A stretch of DNA of 64,000 nt from Ureibacillus xyleni (GTDB lineage Bacteria > Bacillota > Bacilli > Bacillales_A > Planococcaceae), in assembly GCF_900217795.1 (NCBI RefSeq), contig NZ_OBMQ01000008.1, forward strand, positions 93,020 through 157,019, written 5' to 3'. Below, one piece after another: positions 25,293-32,410 of this stretch. The notes below the pieces were generated by a model. That model was not told the DNA's origin. It did not search any database and saw only the letters and a program-made list of their open reading frames with translations. Position 1 is the first letter of the stretch; the number at the start of each line of letters is the position of its first letter. The position numbers were made by a program, and so were the translations under genes.

Positions 25293-25844
25293 GTGGAGGA
25301 AATAACGAGTACTATAATAACCGCTGACAATCGGGAAGAGCTGATTGACGAATTAATGAGTACGTACGGTCAAGACATTTTACAGCTTGTCTATGCTTAC
25401 GTACATAATGAAACAATTGCAGAGGATTTGACACAGGAAATCTTCGTGAAATGTTACAGATCATTATCTACATATAGAGGGAAATCAAGCATCAAAACAT
25501 GGCTTTGGCGAATTGCCATTAACCACTCAAAAGACTATTTGAAAAGCTGGTATAACCAACGTGTGCAAGTAACGGATGATGCCATATTAGGAAACAATGA
25601 AAGTCAAAACAATGTAGAACAAACCATCATTCAGCAAGATGAGGATGCTAAGCTCGCATCTACTGTCATGCAATTACCAGTAAAATTTAGGGAAGTTATC
25701 TATTTATTCTATTATGAAGAACTTTCACTAAAAGAAATGGCGAGTGTACTTGAAGTGAATGTCAATACAGTGAAAACGCGGTTGAAAAGAGGAAAATCAC
25801 TTTTAAAAGAAATGTTGGAGGGGTCATCATGGATGAACGATTAA
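25293..25844 (+). CDS. ECF-type RNA polymerase sigma factor
   Basis: 183-residue group 4 sigma factor. Region 2 reads 'LVYAYVHNETIAEDLTQEIFVKCYRSLSTY' and 'KTWLWRIAINHSKDYLKSW'; region 4 reads 'LPVKFREVIYLFYYEELSLKEMASVLEVNVNTVKTRLKRGKSLLKEML' (outlines). GTG start with GGAGGG upstream. Its end overlaps the next gene by 16 bases, and that gene overlaps the FtsW-like gene. The three form an operon of sigma factor, PadR-like/anti-sigma-like protein and membrane protein. An envelope-stress role is an inference; the signal is unknown. Confidence 0.9.
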   Translation: MEEITSTIITADNREELIDELMSTYGQDILQLVYAYVHNETIAEDLTQEIFVKCYRSLSTYRGKSSIKTWLWRIAINHSKDYLKSWYNQRVQVTDDAILGNNESQNNVEQTIIQQDEDAKLASTVMQLPVKFREVIYLFYYEELSLKEMASVLEVNVNTVKTRLKRGKSLLKEMLEGSSWMND

Positions 25845-26227
25845 AAGGGTTAAAAAAAGCAATGGATCAACATACATTTCAAAATGTCCAATTTAAAGAT
25901 GCCCATCGCCAACAAATAAAGCAGCAAATCACACTTGATGAGGACATCACACAAATCATTTTAGCTTTACTAACAAATGAAAAAACAGGTTCTCAAATTA
26001 CGCAATTACTACATGTAAAAGGGACTAAAAGTATTGTCAATAATGAGGGAGTTGTTTACACCATTTTACATACGGAAGAACAGCTCGGTAATCTTGAATC
26101 ATATTGGTCCAGTGATGGGGAGAAGTATTATCTATTAACGGCGAAAGGAAAAAAATCGTTACAAAAAAAGAACGCCTTTTCTTCACGACAATTCTTCCAG
26201 GGGGTGACCCAGTTTGAAAATGAATAA
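25829..26227 (+). CDS. PadR-like winged-helix protein, possible anti-sigma partner
   Basis: 132 residues without membrane segments. The first about 35 residues are 'MDERLKGLKKAMDQHTF' and 'FKDAHRQQIKQQI', like the N-terminus of ECF anti-sigma factors. Residues about 38-118 look like a PadR-type winged helix ('ITQIILALLTNEKTGSQI', 'EGVVYTILHTEEQLGNLESYW', 'KYYLLTAKGKKSLQKK'). The mix is unusual: a soluble DNA-binding-like domain where a membrane anti-sigma factor is expected. Overlap with both neighbours indicates coupled translation. Which partner it binds is not shown. Confidence 0.65.
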   Translation: MDERLKGLKKAMDQHTFQNVQFKDAHRQQIKQQITLDEDITQIILALLTNEKTGSQITQLLHVKGTKSIVNNEGVVYTILHTEEQLGNLESYWSSDGEKYYLLTAKGKKSLQKKNAFSSRQFFQGVTQFENE

Positions 26228-27515
26228 ATTTCTACAAACGGTAACAGGTCAAATTCGCTCTAAGGAAGCAAAGACCTATGTAAAGAATGAGCTAGACAAG
26301 CATCTACTAAACTCAAAAAATGCATGGCTCGAAAAAGGCTATAATGAAGAAGAAGCTGAAGAAAAGGCAGTACAGGAAATGGGGAGCCCGCTGACACTTG
26401 GAAAGTCCTTAAATAAATTACACAAGCCAAAAGTGGATTGGGTTTTAATTGGGTTGCTCAGTATCACCTTGCTATTAAGTTTTCTACCGATTATGGCTGT
26501 AAAAGAGATATTTAGTAGTGATTTTAATTTTCAAGCTTTAGCTATCAATAAGGCAGTATTTTCGATAATGGGTTTATGCATTGCAATCGGCATTATGTTT
26601 TTTGACTACCGAAAATTAAAGAACTTCGGTTATTGGTTTTATCTTGCAGGGATTGGGTTAATCGTCATCATTCATCTATTTTCAAATGAACTATTAATCG
26701 GAGAGCCAATTATTTCGTTAGGTTTTGTTAAAATTCAAACGTGGATGGCGCTTCCACTATTGTTAATTGCTTGGGCAACACTTCTTTCTACAACCTCTTT
26801 CAAGTTATGGCAAGGGATTGCGTTATTTCTATTATCTATTTTTGTATTCACCCTCGTTGGGAATTTACCAATGTTATTCATTTACATTGTGATTGTTGGC
26901 GTACTTTTCGTACAAAGTAAATTTTCGCGGAAAGAAAAATTTTGGGTGGTTAGTAGTCTAAGTCTAATCGTTGTCGGTATCTTTGTTTTTACAACCGTTG
27001 CTATTGTGAAAGGGATGATTGCAGAATATCAATACGCTCGATTTGCTAGTTTCTTAAATCCAGAAAAATATGAAACTGGTTTTGGTTACTTATATCTCCA
27101 ACTTGAAAAAGCTATAACGAACGCGGGTTGGTTTGGGGCGAATGAATTAGTTTATCTGCCAGATACCCATACAAACTTTGTGCTTGCCACACTAATTCAA
27201 ACTTATGGCTATTTAATGGGGCTATTGATCATTGGTATCTTAACTTTCCTTGCAGTGCGTATTTGTCAAATTGCCATTTCCATTAAAGATCCATTTGGAA
27301 AATTACTCATTATGGGCGGCGTAACCCTGTTTACTACTCAGTTTTTATATAGTGTTGGTATGACGTTTGGCGTATTTCCAATCGTTTCAATGTCGCTACC
27401 ATTTATGAGTTACGGCCTGATGCCAACAGTATTAAATGCGTTCATCGTAGGGATAGCATTAAGTGTTTATCGCAAGAAACCATTTGTATTAAACCGAGTA
27501 AAGGAGCCGTCTTAA
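26214..27515 (+). CDS. FtsW/RodA/SpoVE-like membrane protein with permease-prefix domain; catalytic Asp replaced
   Basis: 433 residues. A cytosolic 'permease prefix' region (about 1-70, 'YVKNELDKHLLNSKNAWLEKGYNEEEAEEKAVQEMGSP' in outline) precedes about ten membrane segments typical of SEDS glycosyltransferases: 'RFASFLNPEKYETGFGYLYLQ', 'NAGWFG', 'PDTHTNFVLATLIQTYGYL', 'SMSLPFMSYG'. In FtsW and RodA the loop reads HTDF, whose Asp is needed for polymerising lipid II. Here it is Asn321 (codon AAC). The enzyme may be inactive, regulatory, or use another residue. TTG start with GGGGGTGA upstream. It follows a sigma factor and PadR-like gene in one operon, so it is probably made only when that sigma factor is active. 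Confidence 0.82.
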   Translation: MKMNKFLQTVTGQIRSKEAKTYVKNELDKHLLNSKNAWLEKGYNEEEAEEKAVQEMGSPLTLGKSLNKLHKPKVDWVLIGLLSITLLLSFLPIMAVKEIFSSDFNFQALAINKAVFSIMGLCIAIGIMFFDYRKLKNFGYWFYLAGIGLIVIIHLFSNELLIGEPIISLGFVKIQTWMALPLLLIAWATLLSTTSFKLWQGIALFLLSIFVFTLVGNLPMLFIYIVIVGVLFVQSKFSRKEKFWVVSSLSLIVVGIFVFTTVAIVKGMIAEYQYARFASFLNPEKYETGFGYLYLQLEKAITNAGWFGANELVYLPDTHTNFVLATLIQTYGYLMGLLIIGILTFLAVRICQIAISIKDPFGKLLIMGGVTLFTTQFLYSVGMTFGVFPIVSMSLPFMSYGLMPTVLNAFIVGIALSVYRKKPFVLNRVKEPS

Positions 27516-27535
27516 TTTCAGACGACTCCTTTTTT
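27501..27535 (+). terminator. Terminator of the sigma/FtsW-like operon
   Basis: Stem AAGGAG(C)CGTCT / AGACG(A)CTCCTT with a six-base loop, followed by TTTTTT; overlaps the end of the convergent LysE-type gene. Confidence 0.85.
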
Positions 27536-28163
27536 AATGAAGTAATTGTTTAACATCCACGAAAAACTCATATATGAAATAACAAGCAAATCCTAATAAT
27601 ATAATTCCAGCAATAATCGATGTCCATTTAATCATTTGGCGATTCATTACTTTTCGCGTTAATGAAATGATCGTTAACAATCCAATATCGTGTAACAAAA
27701 TGCCTGATAATATACCGAGTGCTACGATCAAAAATTGATTGGAACTGGAATAAGAATCTGCTAAAACTGTCCCAAAAACTGAAATCCAAAAAACTAAGTT
27801 CCCGGGTGAAACTGCAACGAATAGACCATTTCGATAAGTTGAAAAAAATGATTTATTCACTTTCTCACCTGCTAAAGCAATATCATGATCTGCATTTTTT
27901 ATCGAATCTATTGCCAATAAAATTAAAAAAACGGCCCCAATTATCCATAATGGCAATTGAATATAGGGCAATGCTAAAAATTGAGCCAATCCAAAGTATA
28001 GAGCAATCACGAGCAGTAAATCGATGGTCATGCCGCCAAGTCCAACCGCCCAGCCATGTAAAAAGCCATTTTTCAACCCTTGTTTTGTCATCTCAATCGT
28101 AATTGCACCCACAGGCATTGCAATCGAAAGTCCCACTAAGGTGTAAGCAAAATATAAACTCAT
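27534..28163 (-). CDS. LysE-family exporter
   Basis: Membrane protein of about 209 residues with six hydrophobic segments, of the LysE/RhtB amino-acid or small-metabolite efflux family. The N-terminal signature 'LVGLSIAMPVGAITIEMTKQGLKNGFLHGWAVGLGGM' (outline) and the central 'VAVSPGNLVFWISVFG' are characteristic. The start at 28163 gives a normal N-terminus (MSLYFAYTL...); an in-frame extension to 28223 adds basic residues that do not fit the family. Neither start has a strong ribosome site. Substrate unknown. Confidence 0.82.
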   Translation of the reverse strand: MSLYFAYTLVGLSIAMPVGAITIEMTKQGLKNGFLHGWAVGLGGMTIDLLLVIALYFGLAQFLALPYIQLPLWIIGAVFLILLAIDSIKNADHDIALAGEKVNKSFFSTYRNGLFVAVSPGNLVFWISVFGTVLADSYSSSNQFLIVALGILSGILLHDIGLLTIISLTRKVMNRQMIKWTSIIAGIILLGFACYFIYEFFVDVKQLLH

Positions 28164-28251
28164 TGGTACACTACTTTCTAAAGAAAATCTTTTCTTGCGT
28201 CCGTTTAAAGTGTATTTTATCATGAATTAAAATGAAAGTTGGTGGAAACAT

Positions 28252-28935
28252 TTGGAGAATGAAAAAGGAAGCAAACTGCAAATACAACATTATGTAAACC
28301 ATCAAACAAAAGAAATGAATAATGCGATTATAATGAGTTCACCATCTTTATTAACCTTTCTAGATAAAGAACTCCAGATTACATGGTATTCACCATTAGA
28401 AGAGAACAACCACAAAGAATATCGAAATGAATTTTTAACGCTATTTGAGGATTGGAAAGATAAAAGAAGTATTCTAGAAACATTTTGGACTAGACAAGGA
28501 CCGCAGTGGGATGGTTTCGCTGTCGTGCAAGGAAAGAACAATCAAAAAGGACTATTACTCGTTGAAGCAAAAGCCCATGTAAACGAAATGAAATCAAAAA
28601 GTAAAGCAGTAGATGGCAAAAGTAAAATGTTAATCGAAAGTACATTAGAAGAAGTAAAACAAATCTTTAATTCACATGCATCGTTGGACATTTGGCTCAA
28701 TCAATATTATCAATTAGCAAATCGTTTAGCATATTTGTATATTTTAAATGAAAAGTTGGGGATTCCTACGTGGTTAATTTTATGTAACTTTGTGGAGGAT
28801 AGGTCGTATAAACCAACTACTTTGGATGAGTGGTTAAAGCATTACCAAGAAGTCTATAGTAAAATGGATATTCATAGGAATACTTCATTGTTTAATCAAA
28901 TCATAACGATATATCCAAAAGGGGCAGCAAAGTGA
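28252..28935 (+). CDS. PD-(D/E)xK-like protein of unknown role
   Basis: 227 residues, soluble. The segment 'GPQWDGFAVVQG' with Asp87 followed by 'GLLLVEAKAHVNEM' with Glu105 and Lys107 is the D-x(n)-E-x-K pattern of PD-(D/E)xK nucleases, and the flanking strands fit. The C-terminal half is helical ('NQYYQLANRLAYLYILNEKLGI'). It resembles stand-alone nuclease-fold proteins of unknown use found in many bacteria. TTG start with GGTGG upstream. It is divergent from the LysE gene. Single gene, no methylase or helicase nearby. Confidence 0.65.
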   Translation: MENEKGSKLQIQHYVNHQTKEMNNAIIMSSPSLLTFLDKELQITWYSPLEENNHKEYRNEFLTLFEDWKDKRSILETFWTRQGPQWDGFAVVQGKNNQKGLLLVEAKAHVNEMKSKSKAVDGKSKMLIESTLEEVKQIFNSHASLDIWLNQYYQLANRLAYLYILNEKLGIPTWLILCNFVEDRSYKPTTLDEWLKHYQEVYSKMDIHRNTSLFNQIITIYPKGAAK

Positions 28936-29081
28936 AGCCAAAAAATAAAGATTTTAACCTCAATGGAAAATTGGCCGACTAATTAGAAACGTATTTTGCC
29001 TCGATTAAATGAAGAGCATTTGTAACTTTTACCCACCGAACGCGTTAAACTTACCAAGAACGTTTACTTGGGGGAGAAGAG

Positions 29082-29210
29082 ATGTTAAAACTATTAGATA
29101 GAACTTTCATGATTTTATGTTGCTTTCTTTTGTTGTTTTTTGTATGGGCATTTTTAAAAGTGGGTGGCTATATCTTTTTGTTATTTATTAGCGAACTCCA
29201 AAAGTTATAG
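29082..29210 (+). CDS. Small 42-residue membrane protein
   Basis: Short frame, ATG after GGGGGAG, ending TAG. The product is 'MLKLLDRTFMILCCF', a long hydrophobic run and 'LLFISELQKL'. One or two membrane passes. Translation is likely from the good ribosome site, but there is no family match. Between 28936 and 29081 I see only a short decayed-looking frame starting GTG 28932 ('MKPKNKDFNLNGKLAD', then stop). Confidence 0.5.
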   Translation: MLKLLDRTFMILCCFLLLFFVWAFLKVGGYIFLLFISELQKL

Positions 29211-29331
29211 TGGGAATACAATAATATAGACGACTTTTTTATACAATCGAAAACTTAGAACCATTTAAAATCGCGTTGAACTTAAAACCGATAGCATTCG
29301 AAATTGAACGTTCTAGTGCAGGATGGTGAAT

Positions 29332-29772
29332 ATGATGAGTAAAACTTTCACAGGGGTTATTTTCGGACTTATTATTGCTTTCGTTTCTGCATGGTTATTT
29401 ATGCAAATCGCACAATTTATTGCTGGGGGAATTACTTCCTTCTGGGGTGAAAGCTGGCTGTTTTATGCTGTCATCATCCCATGTACGCTGACGTTTGCAT
29501 TTCTAGGTGGCTATTTCTATAAAAAAGAAGAGGTAACAAATAAAAAACTATGGCTAATTAGTCTATTAAGTGCATTTTTCATCACTTTATTTAGTGGCAC
29601 AATCGGCGCAATTTTGGGTGAATCAATTGTAAGAGGTGGAATGGAAACAATCAATATTGAGGGTACTCTCGTTTGGGGGACAATTTATGCGTTCGTATTC
29701 CTTCCATTTACTACAGCTTTTGCGCGGTTGATTATCGGTGGATTTTATTCCTTCATTAAAACGAAAAAATAG
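29332..29772 (+). CDS. Conserved-looking four-segment membrane protein
   Basis: About 146 residues with four hydrophobic segments (about 5-30, 42-60, 72-95, 112-140) and glycine-rich helices such as 'LFSGTIGAILGESIVRGG'. The start is uncertain because ATG occurs at 29323, 29332 and 29335; AGGATGGTG suits 29332. Not recognised. A hairpin at its end serves the convergent phzF-type gene. Confidence 0.6.
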   Translation: MMSKTFTGVIFGLIIAFVSAWLFMQIAQFIAGGITSFWGESWLFYAVIIPCTLTFAFLGGYFYKKEEVTNKKLWLISLLSAFFITLFSGTIGAILGESIVRGGMETINIEGTLVWGTIYAFVFLPFTTAFARLIIGGFYSFIKTKK

Positions 29773-29792
29773 CTTGGTTAAACGCCAAGCTA
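29761..29792 (-). terminator. Terminator of the PhzF-family gene (minus strand)
   Basis: Perfect TAGCTTGG / CCAAGCTA stem, loop of seven bases; on the minus strand it is followed by TTTTTTCG. It overlaps the 3' end of the plus-strand membrane protein gene. Confidence 0.75.
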
Positions 29793-30569
29793 CTCTATGT
29801 TTATATCTCCAATTAAATATAAAGCTGCTTTACCAGCCATTTTTACCCGAGTGTCTTCCTGCTTACAATAAAGGGTGCCACCTCTACTTGAAACTTGTCT
29901 TGCAATCAATGCATTTTTATTTAACTCTTTAGCCCATAACGGCACTAAACCGCAGTGAGCAGAACCACAAACAGGATCCTCATTTACTTTTAACTTTGGG
30001 AAAAAGGCTCTTGATACAAAATCATATTCTTTTCCTTTAGCCGTTACAATCACCCCAAGTCCCTCAGGCAACTCAGTTAGTTTTGCAAAATCAGGATTTA
30101 AATTTTTTACTGTTTCTTCTGAATCTAACACAAATAATAAATCACGATTTAAATAAGCATCATTCGGTGTGGCTCCCAAAGCATCAATCATTTGTTGGGT
30201 AACAGAGACTTCATTTAACGGAGCAGCTGGGAAATCAAGCTCATACAAATCTTCTTTTCGATCAACTGTAAGGATTCCACTCATTGTATCAAATTGAATG
30301 GTTTTCAATTGTGTTTCAACATAATTTATAATAACAAAAGCTGTTGCGAGAGTTGCATGACCACAAAGATTAATTTCTCCTCCAGGTGTAAACCATCTTA
30401 ATCTATAGTTCTCGCCATCTTTAACTGCAAATGCCGTTTCAGAAAGGTTATTCTCAATTGTAATCTTTTGCATAACGTCTTCAGCAATCCATTCATCTAA
30501 CACACAAACCCCAGCAGGATTCCCTTCAAACACTTTATCTGCAAAAGCGTCAACTACGTAATACTTCAT
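29790..30569 (-). CDS. PhzF-family isomerase
   Basis: 259-residue enzyme of the PhzF/diaminopimelate-epimerase fold. The start 'YYVVDAFADKVFEGNPAGVCVLD' (outline) is the family signature with the catalytic Glu in 'NNLSETAF'. 'FTPGGEINLCGHATLATAFVI' and the C-terminal 'EDPVCGSAHCGLVPLW' complete it. PhzF proper makes phenazine; most Firmicute homologues have unknown substrates, and no other phenazine genes are here. Its start overlaps the stop of a small membrane protein gene by ATGA, so both are translated together. Confidence 0.9.
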   Translation of the reverse strand: MKYYVVDAFADKVFEGNPAGVCVLDEWIAEDVMQKITIENNLSETAFAVKDGENYRLRWFTPGGEINLCGHATLATAFVIINYVETQLKTIQFDTMSGILTVDRKEDLYELDFPAAPLNEVSVTQQMIDALGATPNDAYLNRDLLFVLDSEETVKNLNPDFAKLTELPEGLGVIVTAKGKEYDFVSRAFFPKLKVNEDPVCGSAHCGLVPLWAKELNKNALIARQVSSRGGTLYCKQEDTRVKMAGKAALYLIGDINIE

Positions 30570-30721
30570 TTTTTAGCACCTCGTATATCAATTAAAATTC
30601 CAACAATTAATCCTAACAAAATATTTGTAATTAAAATAGGATTAATAGGATTTATCGTATTGATTAAAATAAATGTTAAAATACCAGCACCAGCTGCAAA
30701 TAGTAATGCATTATAGGACAT
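30566..30721 (-). CDS. Small two-helix membrane protein upstream of PhzF
   Basis: Frame of 51-52 residues with two hydrophobic helices ('YNALLFAAGAGILTFILI', 'ILITNILLGLIVGILIDI') and a basic end 'RGAKK'. GGAGG lies seven bases before ATG 30721, four before the preceding ATG at 30724. The stop overlaps the phzF-type start (ATGA), strong evidence for real translation and for one operon. Not recognised. Confidence 0.7.
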   Translation of the reverse strand: MSYNALLFAAGAGILTFILINTINPINPILITNILLGLIVGILIDIRGAKK

Positions 30722-30744
30722 CATTTTTCCTCCATATATACTGT

Positions 30745-31266
30745 TTAAAACGCTTCTTGGTTGCCGCGAATATAATGACTAATTTTAGTAATAGTAGCAT
30801 CGGAAAGCTCGCTGAACTGAAAATACAAAGAGTTAATCGATTCAGATAGCTCAAAATCTTGATCTAGGTCCTCACGTTTAACAGCAAATGCCTCTAAAGT
30901 ATTGGGACAATGATGTTTCTGAAGCACTTTTTCCGTTTCTTGAATTAGTAAATACATAGAGTCATCCTCAAAATACTGTAATCCAAGTTTTATTGCAGAC
31001 CAGATTTTCGGCTGTGCCATAAAATAAGCACTCCACCAATAAAATTCGGTTTGTGATTCAATTGCATGATCGTAATACATATGAAAAGTAAACAACGCCT
31101 TTTGCCCAGTTGTAAGTTCTGCATAAAAGCGCTCTTTTACCATTGCACTATTTTCTTTCGCCATTTTCTTTTTATACTCCATAATCAGTGGGGTAAAACA
31201 CGCATCAAAAATGCCGTGATCGTCTAAAGATTCAATATCATGTCTTTTCATTGGAACTAATCCCAT
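30745..31266 (-). CDS. Conserved hypothetical protein
   Basis: 173 residues, soluble, helical and rich in aromatic residues ('LFTFHMYYDHAIESQTEFYWWSAYF' outlines the core; 'KLGLQYFEDDSMYLLIQETEKVL'). Not recognised. The gene overlaps the zinc-ribbon gene upstream by ten bases, so they are co-translated. A second in-frame ATG at 31251 could be the start. The two proteins may act together. Confidence 0.65.
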   Translation of the reverse strand: MGLVPMKRHDIESLDDHGIFDACFTPLIMEYKKKMAKENSAMVKERFYAELTTGQKALFTFHMYYDHAIESQTEFYWWSAYFMAQPKIWSAIKLGLQYFEDDSMYLLIQETEKVLQKHHCPNTLEAFAVKREDLDQDFELSESINSLYFQFSELSDATITKISHYIRGNQEAF

Positions 31267-31628
31267 AACAAAAGTGCTGAAGTTTCCAATTTTTCACTTC
31301 CGCAAGCAGGACATTTCGGCTGTGCATCGGATGTGAAAGTACCCCCACAATCACATTGGAAATCAAATTGTTTAAATTCATGTTTTCTAGCTTCAGATGC
31401 AGACTTCACAATGGATAACTTCTCTTCTCTCGATAATACACGTCCATTACCCTCATTTCGCTGTGCCAAGATTAAAAGATAATCGGCATTTGCCTTTTGA
31501 GAATAGGCGTATCTTCTCGATTTTCCGCATCCATCACAAAAATGAACAAAACTCGACTTACCCCGACCTTTAAAAAAATGAAATTGATGATCACAATGCA
31601 TGCAAGTTGCATTCGTTCCAGTACCCAT
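31257..31628 (-). CDS. Double zinc-ribbon protein
   Basis: 123 residues with two cysteine sets: 'CMHCDHQFHFF' with 'HFCDGCGKSRRYAY' in the N-terminal half, and 'FQCDCGGTFTSDAQPKCPACGS' at the C-terminus, each able to hold zinc. Between them is a helical linker. GGGGGTAA precedes the ATG. Proteins of this type bind nucleic acid or act as adaptors. It overlaps the next gene by ten bases. No specific family recognised. Confidence 0.72.
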   Translation of the reverse strand: MGTGTNATCMHCDHQFHFFKGRGKSSFVHFCDGCGKSRRYAYSQKANADYLLILAQRNEGNGRVLSREEKLSIVKSASEARKHEFKQFDFQCDCGGTFTSDAQPKCPACGSEKLETSALLLWD

Positions 31629-31701
31629 CTGTTACCCCCTAATTTTACGATTTTAACAAAGTTAGATATAATTGGATTATAACACGGGGGATGATTTGAA
31701 C

Positions 31702-32247
31702 ATGAGAAAAATAAGTGTAGTAATGGCCCTTTTATTGATTGCATGTGGAGCCTTTTACTTTCTTGAAGGATACCGGTTCACACCCTTTGCAGCTGCAAAG
31801 GCAAACGGATTTGTCACAGATGATTATGAACTGGTGGAGAAAATCGAGGAGGACTCAATATTCTACTTATTTAAAAGCGATGAAAAACAAGAATATCGAA
31901 CGGTTCATGTTAAACAAAACGCCCAAACATACTATAGTTATGCATCTACATTCATTCCATATGGTGAGGATAACCTGCAAACAATTGGTGGAATGAGTAT
32001 TCGTTATGAAGATGAAAAAGCAACTCTTTTTGTACTTCTATCTAAAGATGAGGCAATCGATTCAATTGTTGTTCACACGGAGTTTGGCGATGAAAAGAAA
32101 AAAATTTTGAAGGATAAACCACTATATTTTCTGTTCCCTTATAGTCAACAAATCGACCATATAAACGCAACAGCCTTTGATAAAAACGGAAATGAACTCT
32201 ATTACTACAAAGATGTGGATCAAAATTTAAAATGGCAAGAAATCTAG
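31702..32247 (+). CDS. Signal-anchored extracytoplasmic protein
   Basis: 181 residues: one N-terminal hydrophobic segment ('ISVVMALLLIACGAFYFLEGY'), then a soluble alpha/beta domain beginning 'FTPFAAAKANGFV'. The Cys in 'LIACGAF' lies in a lipobox-like place (L-I-A-C), so it could be a lipoprotein. The ATG at 31702 is preferred over the upstream TTG codons. Not recognised. It is followed after ten bases by a small cysteine-rich gene, probably in one transcript. Confidence 0.65.
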   Translation: MRKISVVMALLLIACGAFYFLEGYRFTPFAAAKANGFVTDDYELVEKIEEDSIFYLFKSDEKQEYRTVHVKQNAQTYYSYASTFIPYGEDNLQTIGGMSIRYEDEKATLFVLLSKDEAIDSIVVHTEFGDEKKKILKDKPLYFLFPYSQQIDHINATAFDKNGNELYYYKDVDQNLKWQEI

Positions 32248-32257
32248 GAGGTTTTGT

Positions 32258-32368
32258 ATGAAAATAGAACAGAAAGACGACAAAGTAATATGGAAAGAAT
32301 CCGCATGTAGTGACCCACATTGCGACTACTGCTCAGGTCGGCCAGAAAAACCACTGCCCACTAAATAA
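32258..32368 (+). CDS. Small 36-residue cysteine-rich protein
   Basis: AGGAGG with six-base spacing before ATG opens a frame 'MKIEQKDDKVIWKESACSDP' and on to 'HCDYCSGRPEKPLPTK', stop TAA at 32368. Three Cys and one His in 'CSDPHCDYC' could bind a metal. It is followed at once by a terminator, as a real last gene should be. No family is recognised. Confidence 0.6.
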   Translation: MKIEQKDDKVIWKESACSDPHCDYCSGRPEKPLPTK

Positions 32369-32372
32369 ATGA

Positions 32373-32408
32373 AAAGTGCAAAACTAACTTACGAGTTTGC
32401 ACTTTTAT
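32373..32408. terminator. Bidirectional terminator
   Basis: Stem AAGTGCAAAAC / GTTTGCACTT, loop of about 11 bases, T run on the plus side and A run on the other, between convergent units. Confidence 0.85.
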
Positions 32409-32410
32409 TA

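Noticed and set aside
28932..29060. Frame 'MKPKNKDFNLNGKLAD' continuing past stops as a broken gene
   Set aside because: Two in-frame stops and no recognisable family; the reading is too short to support even a pseudogene call.
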